The position numbers and the translations under genes were made by a program. 64,000 nucleotides of DNA from Mesorhizobium_B sp035998495 (GTDB lineage Bacteria; Pseudomonadota; Alphaproteobacteria; Rhizobiales; Rhizobiaceae): the NCBI GenBank assembly GCA_035998495.1, contig DASYHP010000099.1:1-64000 (forward strand), written 5' to 3'. A model generated the notes under the pieces. It worked only from the letters and a program-made list of their open reading frames with translations, made no database searches and was not told where the DNA came from. Shown piece after piece: positions 31,500 to 39,227 of the stretch. Each line of letters starts with the position of its first letter. Position 1 is the stretch's first letter.

Positions 31500-32111
31500 A
31501 TGGGGCGGGGCGTGCGCGTGAGGCTTTTTCGTTTGTCCGCAGCCGCCCTTGTCCTTTTCGCCGCGGGCTGCGCGGCCCTGCCCGGCGGGGGGCCTGACCC
31601 GCTCGACACCTTCGAGCTCAGCGCCCCACGGGCGCCGGAGCGGCCTGCGCGCGGCGGCACGCAGATCCTGATCGCCGAGCCCACCGCGCTCAAAGCCATC
31701 GACACGCAGAACATCGTGGTCGCGCCGACGCCCGCCAGCATCGAGTATCTGGCCGGCGCGCAATGGGCCGATCGGCTGCCGCGCGTGGTGCAGGATGGGC
31801 TCGTCGAGACCTTCCAGAACCTGGGCGGGTTCGCCGGCGTCGGTAAGCCGGGGCAAGGGCTCGCCATCGACTACCAAGTGATCGTGGACATCCGCTCCTT
31901 CGAGGTGCGGGTGAACGGCACGGCCACGGCCAATGTGGTGTTCTCCGTCAAGCTGCTCAACGACCGCAACGGACAGGTGCGCGCCGCCCGCGACTTCCAG
32001 GCCACCGCGCCCGTCGCCGGCGCAGGCAACGAGGCTTACGTGGCTGGGCTCGACGCAGCGTTCCGCCAAGTGGCGGGCGAGATCGTGGACTGGACGCGCG
32101 AGAGGGTGTGA
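31500..32111 (+). CDS. ABC-transport auxiliary lipoprotein (PqiC/MlaD-partner type)
   Basis: The protein of about 200 residues has a lipoprotein signal with lipobox LFAAGC, followed by a domain like the ABC-type transport auxiliary component (DTFELSAP, YLAGAQWADRLPRVVQDGLVETFQ). It probably sits in the outer membrane as the acceptor end of the MCE lipid pathway. The start is uncertain: AGGAG lies directly against the ATG at 31500, so in-frame GTGs at 31512 or 31518 may be used instead. Confidence 0.85.
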   Translation: MGRGVRVRLFRLSAAALVLFAAGCAALPGGGPDPLDTFELSAPRAPERPARGGTQILIAEPTALKAIDTQNIVVAPTPASIEYLAGAQWADRLPRVVQDGLVETFQNLGGFAGVGKPGQGLAIDYQVIVDIRSFEVRVNGTATANVVFSVKLLNDRNGQVRAARDFQATAPVAGAGNEAYVAGLDAAFRQVAGEIVDWTRERV

Positions 32112-32229
32112 GGCCGCACGGCGCCGGCCGATCATGCATTCTCGTCGCCACGCCCGGTATTCTTGTCATCGGCTCGAATCAGGCGCGGGGTTCGGGCCGC
32201 GCCGCCGCGAGCCGGCCAACCTCCTTGCG

Positions 32230-32257
32230 TTGACTTTGACGTAAGCTGCGCGAGAAT
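32230..32257 (+). promoter_or_regulatory. Candidate promoter/operator of the MerR-family gene
   Basis: TTGACT at 32230-32235 and GAGAAT at 32252-32257 are spaced 16 bases apart. The stretch TTGACTTTGACGTAA contains two TTGAC copies and a GTAA end, reminiscent of the TTGAC/ACGTAA-type operators of LiuR-like MerR regulators. Autoregulation is therefore plausible, but this is inference from one site. Confidence 0.35.
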
Positions 32258-32283
32258 CCCAACTCCACAGCGTGCGGGCGGCT

Positions 32284-32670
32284 ATGCGCGAGTATTTCAC
32301 GATCACCGAACTCACCCGGGAGTTCGACGTCTCCACGCGGACCCTGCGGTTCTACGAGGACGAAGGCCTGCTGCACCCCGTGCGCCGCGGGCGGACGCGG
32401 CTGTTCCGTCCGGCCGACCGCCACCTGCTCCGCCAGATCCTGCGCGGCAAGCGGCTGGGCTTCTCGATCTCCGAGATCCGCGAGATCATCCAGATGTACA
32501 AGGAGCCGCCGGGCGAGGTGGGACAGCTCAAGCTGATGATCCGCCGCATCGACCAAAAGCGGGAAGAGCTCCGGCAGAAGCGGCGCGATCTGGAGGAAAC
32601 GCTGGCGGAACTCGACCATGCGGAGGAGGCTTGCGTCGAGCGGCTGGCGGAACTCGGCGTGAAGACCTGA
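32284..32670 (+). CDS. MerR family regulator (LiuR-like)
   Basis: The 128-residue protein has an N-terminal MerR winged helix (FTITELTREFDVSTRTLRFYEDEGLL) and a C-terminal dimerisation coiled coil (about residues 80-120). The RGRTRLFRPADR and GFSISEIREIIQMYK blocks match the alphaproteobacterial branch linked to branched-chain and fatty acid degradation (LiuR). No such catabolic genes are adjacent, so targets are unknown. No effector-binding cysteines of metal-sensing MerR proteins are seen, apart from one Cys near the C-terminus. Confidence 0.88.
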   Translation: MREYFTITELTREFDVSTRTLRFYEDEGLLHPVRRGRTRLFRPADRHLLRQILRGKRLGFSISEIREIIQMYKEPPGEVGQLKLMIRRIDQKREELRQKRRDLEETLAELDHAEEACVERLAELGVKT

Positions 32671-32700
32671 GACAAGTCTTCCAAGCATAAGACTATCCGG

Positions 32701-32732
32701 AAAGTCCGCAACTTTGCGCTGACGCGGACCTT
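32701..32732. terminator. Hairpin between convergent MerR and methyltransferase genes
   Basis: AAAGTCCGC (32701-32709) pairs with GCGGACCTT (32724-32732) with one mismatch. A smaller stem, AGTCTT/AAGACT, lies at 32675-32694. Both sit between the convergent stops at 32670 and 32749 and are candidate transcript ends. Confidence 0.4.
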
Positions 32733-32748
32733 CGGTTCGGGGTCATGC

Positions 32749-33297
32749 TTAGATCCAGCGCCGCACGCGCTTTCGGTAGTCGCGAAACGCCTTGCCGAAG
32801 CGCGCTTCGAGGTGCCGCTCCTCCGGCTCGATGGCGAGCTTCTGCGTGGCGAAAGCGGCGAGCGGAGCGAGAAGCATGAGCCAGGCAATGCCGAAGATCA
32901 GGCCGATGCCGAGCAGGAACAGCGTGTTGCCGACATAGATGGGATTGCGCGTGACAGCGAAGGGGCCGCCTGTCACGAGATGCGTGCTGCCCTTGTGCGG
33001 CAGGATCGTGGTTTTCTCGCGCGACAGCGTGCGAAAGGCGAGCACGTCGAGGAGCACGCCCGCCCCGACCGCCAGGACGCCGACCGCCACCAGGATGTCG
33101 GCGAAGGGCCGGCTGAACCAGGGCAGCGGCACGAGCGCGTGGAGCACGACGCCGAGCGCCAGCGCCCCAAGATAGATCAAGGGCGGCCAGGGAACGCGGC
33201 TCGGCCGGTCAAGGCTGGCCCTCAGGGCCGGCTCCGAACTCGGCTTCGGCGGAGCAGAAGCCGGCTGTTTCCCGGACGCGCGACTGCGTATTGACAT
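32749..33297 (-). CDS. Isoprenylcysteine carboxyl methyltransferase-like membrane protein
   Basis: The 182-residue protein has an Ala/Pro-rich N-terminus of about 35 residues, four to five membrane helices and the C-terminal PEMT/ICMT signature (GGPFAVTRNPIYVGN, EPEERHLEARFGKAFRDY). Relatives methylate small lipophilic or membrane substrates using S-adenosylmethionine; the bacterial substrate is unknown. The start codon lies 89 bases inside the upstream DUF1624 gene and has a strong ribosome site (GGAGGGAG), so the overlap looks real. Confidence 0.85.
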   Translation of the reverse strand: MSIRSRASGKQPASAPPKPSSEPALRASLDRPSRVPWPPLIYLGALALGVVLHALVPLPWFSRPFADILVAVGVLAVGAGVLLDVLAFRTLSREKTTILPHKGSTHLVTGGPFAVTRNPIYVGNTLFLLGIGLIFGIAWLMLLAPLAAFATQKLAIEPEERHLEARFGKAFRDYRKRVRRWI

Positions 33298-34195
33298 CGT
33301 TGGCTCCCTCCATCACCGAACCGAGAATGCCGCCGGTTTGCAATTCACTCAACATGCAGACGCAATAGCGCGCGCAGAAGTCGCCGTCGCGGGCCGGGAC
33401 GCAGCTCGCCTCGCAGGCGCGCAGGAAGCTCGCGTCGGGTTGACGGGTGGGCGGCGGGACGATGAGCGAGAACAGGAACAGGAGACCGATCAGCGCGGGC
33501 TGGTGGAGGAGGTAGACGGCGAGGCTGTGCCGTCCGGCGAAGGCCAGCGGGCCGGCGGCTCGCGGCGCGGGCACGCCGGCAAGGCGATTGAGCCAGCCGG
33601 CATGCGCGGCAAGCTTCGCCCCCGCCATGCCGAGAAGCACCACGCCGAACCAGGGAAACAGCGGGACGTAATCGTTGGAGCGCGGATTGGCCGTCGAGAG
33701 CCCCAGCCACCAAAAGGCGGGATGGTTGAGGGCATCATGACGCAGGAAGAACAGGGCGGCGAAGAAGAGGGCGGCCCCGGCGAGGAGAGCGGCGGCGGGC
33801 CAGCGCAGGAACAGGATGCCCAAAAGGCTCGCCACCGCGATCTGATGCAGGATCCCGAAGAAGATGAAGGACTCGGGCGTCGCGACATAGGTCGCAGCCG
33901 AGATCAGCGCCGCGGCGCCGGCGACGGTCGCCCAGCGCCGCCAGAAACCCTGCCAGCGGACGCCGCGCCCATGCGCCAGCACGAGGCTGACGCCGACCAG
34001 GAACAGGAAGCTGGAGGCGATCGCGCGGGCGAACAGCTTCCAGCCGCCTTGGGCGGTCATGCCGGGTTCGGCATAGCCGAAGAACTCCATATCCCAGGCG
34101 AAGTGGTAGATCGCCATGGCGACGAGGGCAGCCCCGCGGCCCACGTCGATCCAGGGGATGCGCCGGGAGGCGGGCGCGAGGGCGGGGATGACCAT
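33209..34195 (-). CDS. DUF1624 / heparan-alpha-glucosaminide acetyltransferase-like membrane protein
   Basis: The 328-residue protein has about eight membrane helices. The DUF1624 hallmarks are RIPWIDVGRGAALVAMAIYHFAWD at the start and FAGRHSLAVYLLHQPAL near residue 240. After the last helix is a Cys-rich tail (CEASC, FCARYCVC). The family relates to acyltransferases acting on membrane or exported sugars. The ATG at 34195 was chosen over an upstream TTG. Its last 89 bases overlap the start of the methyltransferase gene in another frame. Confidence 0.85.
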   Translation of the reverse strand: MVIPALAPASRRIPWIDVGRGAALVAMAIYHFAWDMEFFGYAEPGMTAQGGWKLFARAIASSFLFLVGVSLVLAHGRGVRWQGFWRRWATVAGAAALISAATYVATPESFIFFGILHQIAVASLLGILFLRWPAAALLAGAALFFAALFFLRHDALNHPAFWWLGLSTANPRSNDYVPLFPWFGVVLLGMAGAKLAAHAGWLNRLAGVPAPRAAGPLAFAGRHSLAVYLLHQPALIGLLFLFSLIVPPPTRQPDASFLRACEASCVPARDGDFCARYCVCMLSELQTGGILGSVMEGANDVNTQSRVRETAGFCSAEAEFGAGPEGQP

Positions 34196-34252
34196 GCGCC
34201 TGCTATGGAGAAGGCGGTTTGGTTTGTCCAACTCGCGCGGGACTGCGGACGA

Positions 34253-35482
34253 TCAGGCGGCCGCCGTCTGCAACCGTGCGACGGGCGTTTCGCGGATCGG
34301 CCAATGCACCACGGCCGCGAAGACGCCCAGCGCCACGCTCAGCCACCACACCCCGTCATAGGAGCCGAGCCGGTCATAGAGAACGCCGCCCAGCCACACG
34401 CCCAGGAACGAGCCGATCTGGTGCGACAGGAAGACGAGCCCGCCCAACATGCCGAGATGCCTGGTGCCGAACATCACCGCCACCAAGCCGTTGGTCGGCG
34501 GCACGGTGGACAGCCAGAGCAAGCCGATCACCACGGAGAAGACCACCACGCTCGTGGGCGTCTGCGGCAGGAGCAAGAACAGCGTGACGGTGACGGAACG
34601 GGCGAGATAGATGAACGCGAGCAGCACCGGCTTCGGGTATCGCTGGCCGAGCATGCCCGCCGCCAGCGAGCCGATGATGTTGAAAAAGCCGATCAGGGCG
34701 AGCGCGATCACGGCGTAGCTCGGCGCGATGCCGAGATCGCCGAGGTAAGCGGGGAAATGCGCGGTGATGAAGGCGACCTGGAAGCCGCAGACGAAGAAGC
34801 CCGAAACCAGCAAGAGATAGGAGCGGTGGCGCGTGGCCTCCGCGAGCGCCTGGCCGGCGGTCTGCTGGATGCCTTGCTGCAGGGCCGCGCCGGAGGACGA
34901 ATTGCCGGCCAGCGGAATGGCGAGCACGGGGATCACGAGCATGAAGGCGGCCATGATGACCAGCGTGTCGGACCAGCCGAAGGCGTTGATCATGCCCTGG
35001 CTCAGGGGCGCGAACAGGAACATGCCGGCCGAACCAGCCGCCGTGCCGAGGCCGAACACGAAGGAGCGCTGCTCAGCGGACACACGGCGGGCGAAGGCCG
35101 CCAGCACGATGCTGAAGGAGCCCGCCGCAATGCCCATGCCCATCAGCACGCCGCCGCCCAGATGCAGCCAGACGGGTGCTGCGGCATAGGCCATCATCAG
35201 GAGGCCGAGCGCGTAAAGCATGCCGCCGCCGGCCAGCACGCGCCAGGTGCCGAAGCGGTCGGCCAACGCGCCGAACACCGGCTGGCCGAAACCCCAGAAC
35301 AGGTTCTGAAGCGCCATGGCGAGGCCGAAGGTGGTGCGGTCCCAGCCGGTATCCGCCAGCATGGGAAGCTGGAAGAAGCCCATCGCGGAGCGCGGGCCGA
35401 AGGTGAGCGCGGCGACCACGCAGCCACAGGCGATGACCGCCCAGGGCAGGGCGGCGCGGGCAGGTGCGGCGGCATGGCTCAT
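34253..35482 (-). CDS. MFS transporter (oxalate/formate antiporter-like)
   Basis: The 409-residue protein has about twelve membrane helices. The beginning (FGPRSAMGFFQLPMLADTGWDRTTFGLAMALQN) and the GALADRFGTWRVL loop match the group of MFS proteins annotated as YbfB/OFA-like. The RSYLLLVSGFFVCGFQVAFI block begins the second half. Substrate is not predictable. It precedes the DUF1624 gene with a 57-base gap on the same strand and diverges from the GNAT gene across 210 bases. Confidence 0.83.
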   Translation of the reverse strand: MSHAAAPARAALPWAVIACGCVVAALTFGPRSAMGFFQLPMLADTGWDRTTFGLAMALQNLFWGFGQPVFGALADRFGTWRVLAGGGMLYALGLLMMAYAAAPVWLHLGGGVLMGMGIAAGSFSIVLAAFARRVSAEQRSFVFGLGTAAGSAGMFLFAPLSQGMINAFGWSDTLVIMAAFMLVIPVLAIPLAGNSSSGAALQQGIQQTAGQALAEATRHRSYLLLVSGFFVCGFQVAFITAHFPAYLGDLGIAPSYAVIALALIGFFNIIGSLAAGMLGQRYPKPVLLAFIYLARSVTVTLFLLLPQTPTSVVVFSVVIGLLWLSTVPPTNGLVAVMFGTRHLGMLGGLVFLSHQIGSFLGVWLGGVLYDRLGSYDGVWWLSVALGVFAAVVHWPIRETPVARLQTAAA

Positions 35483-35692
35483 GGCAAGCTCCGAAGCAAT
35501 CGCCGACGCTTACTCCCTCTCGCCGGCCGGTGGGAAATCAAAAGCGTTGATCGAGACATTCGCGGTGTTTCGGGGCGCTCCGGGCCAAACGAGGGCGCGC
35601 CGCGGCTTGTCACAATTCGGCCCCAAAGGCCAAGCGAAAGCGGGTTGCCTCCTGGCGCATGTCGGGCTCGGTGGGCGGAGCTTCGCACGGGC

Positions 35693-36184
35693 ATGAGCCA
35701 AGCCAGAATGTCGGCGCCGAACGCGCCGGCGACCACCACGATCCGACCGGGGACGCCCGCCGACCTCGACGCGATCGTGGCGCTCGAACAGGCGGCGTTC
35801 GCGACGGACCGGATTTCCCGCCGCTCCTTCGCCCGCCTCCTGGGGCGGCCGAGCGCCGCGGTTCTCGTGGCCGAGCGCGGCCGAATGCTGCTGGGCTGCG
35901 CGGTGGTGCTGTTTCGCGCTTTCTCGCGCCGGGCGCGTCTCTATTCCCTGGCGGTCGCGCCGGCTGTCGCGGGGCAGGGGATCGGCGGGCGGCTTTTGGG
36001 AGCGGCCGAAGACGCGGCGATCGAGAAGGGATGCGTCTCGCTCGGGCTCGAGGTCAGGGCCGACAACCGCGCCGCGCTGGGCCTCTACCAGCGCCGGGAC
36101 TATCGTCTGATCGGCCGCACCGAGGACTATTATTCCGACGGCGCCGCGGCCCTGCACTTCCTGAAATTCTTGGCGGCCGCGTGA
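35693..36184 (+). CDS. GNAT acetyltransferase paired with ATP-grasp ligase
   Basis: The 163-residue protein is a RimI-like GNAT domain. The acetyl-CoA loop is VAPAVAGQGIGGRLL (about residues 83-97), followed by LEVRADNRAALGLYQRRDY. It ends 31 bases before the RimK-like ATP-grasp gene, and the two appear cotranscribed. Such GNAT/ATP-grasp pairs have been described computationally as amidoligase systems making modified peptides or small molecules. Its own substrate is unknown; N-acetylation of the ligase substrate or product is a reasonable inference. Confidence 0.85.
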   Translation: MSQARMSAPNAPATTTIRPGTPADLDAIVALEQAAFATDRISRRSFARLLGRPSAAVLVAERGRMLLGCAVVLFRAFSRRARLYSLAVAPAVAGQGIGGRLLGAAEDAAIEKGCVSLGLEVRADNRAALGLYQRRDYRLIGRTEDYYSDGAAALHFLKFLAAA

Positions 36185-36215
36185 AACAATCCGACTTTGC
36201 GGGATCGGCCCGTCC

Positions 36216-37679
36216 ATGACCTGGGTCATCATCACCGGGCGGCCGAACGATCTCGGCCAGGTGGACACGCCGCACAAGGTCATCACCAGCCGGGATTACC
36301 TGACGCATCCCGCGCTGTTCCGCGGGCAGCGGCCCAAGGTCATCAACCTGTCCAACAACTACAGCTACCAGAGCCGGGGCTACTACGCGTCGCTTCTGGC
36401 GAGCTCACGCGGGCACAAGGTGATCCCCACGGTCGAAACCATGATCGACCTGTCGGAACGCAAGCTCTACGAAGCGGCGCTGCCCGAGCTGGAGCAGGCG
36501 CTGAACAAGTGCCGAAAAGACCTCGGCGGCGGGATGCCGCCCAAGGTGCGGGTGTTCTTCGGCTTCGCGCCGTCGAAGGCCTTGGACCGCTTCGCCAAGC
36601 TCTTGTTCGACTGGTTCCGCGCGCCGGCGCTGGAGGTGGCGATCCGCGATGCCGACGGCTGGGCGTCGATCCGCAAGATCGCCTTGCTGCCGTTGGCGCG
36701 CATGGAAGGCGAGGATCGCGCGCGCTTCCTGGAAGGCCTGGACCTCTATACGAGCCGGCAATGGCGGGACAGCCGAGCGCGCACGCCGGCGCGCTACACC
36801 TTCGCGACGCTGGTGGACCCGCAGGAGGCCATGCCGCCCTCCGAGATCGCCTCGCTGCGCCATTGGGCCAAGATCGCGGAGAAGATGGGCGTGGAGGTGG
36901 AGCCCATCGGCAGGAGGGACTTGGCCAAGCTCGCCAACTACGACGCGCTGTTCATCCGCGAGACCACCTCGATCTCGAACCACACCTACCGCTTCGCCCG
37001 CCGCGCGCAGCAGGAGGGCATGCCGGTGATCGACGATCCGCTGTCGATGATCCGCTGCACCAACAAGGTCTATCTCCATGAGCTGATGCGGACCCACAAG
37101 GTGCCGGTGCCGCAGACCGTGGTGATCGCGAGCCCCGCCGATCTGGAGGCGGCGGCCGATCGGCTGGGCTTCCCCATGGTCGTGAAGATCCCCGACGGCG
37201 CGTTCTCACGCGGCGTGAAGAAGGCGGAGAACCTCGGGGAACTGCGCGCGCTCGCTGAAAAATGGCTGCAGGACTCCGACCTGCTGATCGCGCAGGAATT
37301 CATCCCCACTTCCTATGACTGGCGCGTGGGCGTGCTCGGCGGCCAGCCTCTGTTCGCCGTGCAGTACCTGATGGCGAAGAAGCACTGGCAGATCGTCAAC
37401 CACGACCGCAACGGCAAGCCGGACCAGGGCGGCGTCAAGGCGTTCACACTGCAGAACGCGCCGGCCTGCGTGATCGACACGGCGGTGCGGGCGGCGCGCT
37501 GCATCGGCGACGGGCTTTACGGCGTCGATCTCAAGGAGACCGACAAAGGCGTCCACGTCATCGAGGTCAACGACAACCCGAATCTCGACCACGGCTACGA
37601 GGACATCGGCGAGAAGGACGAGGTCTGGGTGAAGCTCACCCAGTGGTTCCTCGACCGGCTGGAGCGGGCCGGGCGCTGA
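36216..37679 (+). CDS. RimK-like ATP-grasp ligase with RLAN-type N-terminal domain
   Basis: The 487-residue protein has an N-terminal domain of about 230 residues (PHKVITSRDYLTHP, NNYSYQSRGYYASLL) that I associate with the RLAN domain found before RimK-like ATP-grasp enzymes. The C-terminal ATP-grasp domain includes FPMVVKIPDGAFSRGV, QEFIPTSYDWRVGVL and the metal site VIEVNDNPN (about residues 448-456). It should form an amide bond between a carboxylate and an amine using ATP. E. coli RimK is about 300 residues and lacks the extra domain. Its substrate is unknown. Confidence 0.87.
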   Translation: MTWVIITGRPNDLGQVDTPHKVITSRDYLTHPALFRGQRPKVINLSNNYSYQSRGYYASLLASSRGHKVIPTVETMIDLSERKLYEAALPELEQALNKCRKDLGGGMPPKVRVFFGFAPSKALDRFAKLLFDWFRAPALEVAIRDADGWASIRKIALLPLARMEGEDRARFLEGLDLYTSRQWRDSRARTPARYTFATLVDPQEAMPPSEIASLRHWAKIAEKMGVEVEPIGRRDLAKLANYDALFIRETTSISNHTYRFARRAQQEGMPVIDDPLSMIRCTNKVYLHELMRTHKVPVPQTVVIASPADLEAAADRLGFPMVVKIPDGAFSRGVKKAENLGELRALAEKWLQDSDLLIAQEFIPTSYDWRVGVLGGQPLFAVQYLMAKKHWQIVNHDRNGKPDQGGVKAFTLQNAPACVIDTAVRAARCIGDGLYGVDLKETDKGVHVIEVNDNPNLDHGYEDIGEKDEVWVKLTQWFLDRLERAGR

Positions 37680-38286
37680 CCCGCTCCCGTTCGATGTCGG
37701 CGAAGCGGAGCAGGAAGTCGGCCTGCACCTCCTCGGCCGGGCGGGGGGCGAGGTCGAACCGCTCGATCGCCAGGCCGTTGGGGCGACCGAAAAAGGCCGC
37801 GGCCTCGCGGTGCGAAAAGCCGGCCAGCGCCGTGGCTTCGAGATAGGCGGCGACCTGATCGGCGCGCTTGATCCGCGCGATCAGCCGGGCGTCAGGCTTG
37901 ATTGGCAGCGAGAAGCGGAGATGCACGGCGTCCATCAGCCGCTGTTCGACGGCCTTGTAGCCGCCGCCCACCACCGCCTTGAAAGGCGAGATCATGTCGC
38001 CGACGACATATTCCGGCGCGTCGTGGAGCAGGGCGGCCAGCCGCATGTCGGGCGCGGCGGGGCTCGGGACCAGGACGCAGAAGATGTCCTCCACCAGGAG
38101 CGAATGCTGGGCGACGGAGAAGGCGTGCGCGCCGCTGGTCTGGCCGTTCCAGCGCGCCACGCGCGCAAGCCCGTGGGCGATGTCGCCGATCTCGATGTCG
38201 AGCGGCGAGGGGTCGAGAAGGTCGAGCCGCCGGCCCGACAGCATGCGCTGCCAGGCGCGCGGCTGCGCGTCACCCTTGGGCGGCAT
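37636..38286 (-). CDS. HD-domain phosphohydrolase (YfbR-like)
   Basis: The 216-residue protein has the HD metal pattern: H in SVAQHSLLVEDIF, HD in LAALLHDAPEYVVGD and a distal D in IKRADQVAAYLEA. It resembles YfbR-type 5'-nucleotidases, although phosphodiesterase relatives exist. It starts on the stop of ygfZ (TGATG overlap), so the two genes are translationally coupled. Its 3' end overlaps the convergent ATP-grasp gene by 44 bases. Confidence 0.85.
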   Translation of the reverse strand: MPPKGDAQPRAWQRMLSGRRLDLLDPSPLDIEIGDIAHGLARVARWNGQTSGAHAFSVAQHSLLVEDIFCVLVPSPAAPDMRLAALLHDAPEYVVGDMISPFKAVVGGGYKAVEQRLMDAVHLRFSLPIKPDARLIARIKRADQVAAYLEATALAGFSHREAAAFFGRPNGLAIERFDLAPRPAEEVQADFLLRFADIERERVSARPAPAGRGTTG

Positions 38287-39143
38287 CAGGCGCTTTCGGT
38301 CGCGGTCTGGCCGGGCGCGGGAAGGGTGAATGTCGCGCCCGGCGGGATGGCGACCGTGACCGGCACGTCGCCGGCCAGCACGGGCGCGCCTTGCGCCAGT
38401 GCATCGGCCAGCCGGTCGATGCGCAGAATGGCGAGGCCTGCGCTGCCCGCCACTGTGCCGAGCGCGCCGATTGGCCTGCCCGAGGCCGTGATGTCCGCGC
38501 CGGTGGGCGGCAGATCGCACTCACCCGAAAGGATCATCACGCGCCGGCGCGCGGTGCCGCGATGCTGCATGCGCGACACGACCTCCTGGCCGACATAGCA
38601 GCCTTTGCGGAAGCCGACGCCGCCGTTTTGGTCGAGGAGCATGTCGTGCGGAAAGGCGTCGCCCAAAGCAAAGTCCGTCCCGCTCTCGGCGACGCCGGCC
38701 TCGATGCGGAGCGCGCGCCAGGCGGCGAGGTCGGATGGCGCGGGCTCCGCACCGTAGCGGCGGACGACATGCCACTCGGCGGGGAAGCGCGTGTCGCGCA
38801 ATGCGTCCGTTACTGAAGCGTCGCCCCAGGACACGGCGGCGACGCCATTGGGAAGCTGCGAAATCTCCACCTTGGCCCGCAGCCTGTAGAGGAGGAGGCG
38901 GCGCGAAAAGTCCAGCGTCATGTCGGCGCGCGTATCCAATCGGAACGCGCCGGAATGCTCACGCGACACAAGGAAGTCGAACAAGATCTTTCCCTGCGGC
39001 GACAGAAGCGCGCCGGCGCGCAGCTCGCCTTCCCGCAGAGAGTCCAGGTCGGTCGTGATGAGGTTCTGCAGGAAATGCTCGGCGTCCTGCCCCGAAACGG
39101 ACAGGCTGGCGCGGTCGGGCAGGACGGCGGTGTGCGCGGACAT
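38286..39143 (-). CDS. ygfZ: Folate-binding YgfZ family protein (Fe-S assembly)
   Basis: This 285-residue homologue of the glycine cleavage T-protein carries the YgfZ signature KGCYVGQEVVSRMQHRG (about residues 185-201). YgfZ/IBA57 proteins bind tetrahydrofolate and help mature certain Fe-S enzymes in the cytoplasm. It is divergent from the dihydroorotase-like gene, with 84 bases between starts, and coupled to the HD hydrolase gene downstream. Confidence 0.9.
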   Translation of the reverse strand: MSAHTAVLPDRASLSVSGQDAEHFLQNLITTDLDSLREGELRAGALLSPQGKILFDFLVSREHSGAFRLDTRADMTLDFSRRLLLYRLRAKVEISQLPNGVAAVSWGDASVTDALRDTRFPAEWHVVRRYGAEPAPSDLAAWRALRIEAGVAESGTDFALGDAFPHDMLLDQNGGVGFRKGCYVGQEVVSRMQHRGTARRRVMILSGECDLPPTGADITASGRPIGALGTVAGSAGLAILRIDRLADALAQGAPVLAGDVPVTVAIPPGATFTLPAPGQTATESA

Positions 39144-39227
39144 TTTCGGTCTTCGGCTTGCTGGCAGGCTCCGCCAAAACTATGCGTCGTGCGGCGCCGC
39201 GACAAGGCGGGACGACGAGGAGGGCGC

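Noticed and set aside
30031..31867. Long minus-strand frames opposite the MCE gene
   Set aside because: They arise because the 90-base repeat unit is open in several frames; no start signals or domains are seen.
33338..35690. Very long plus-strand frame upstream of the GNAT gene
   Set aside because: It is in frame with the GNAT gene but runs opposite the DUF1624 and MFS genes, and its sequence is a shadow without domains; the GNAT domain begins at 35693.
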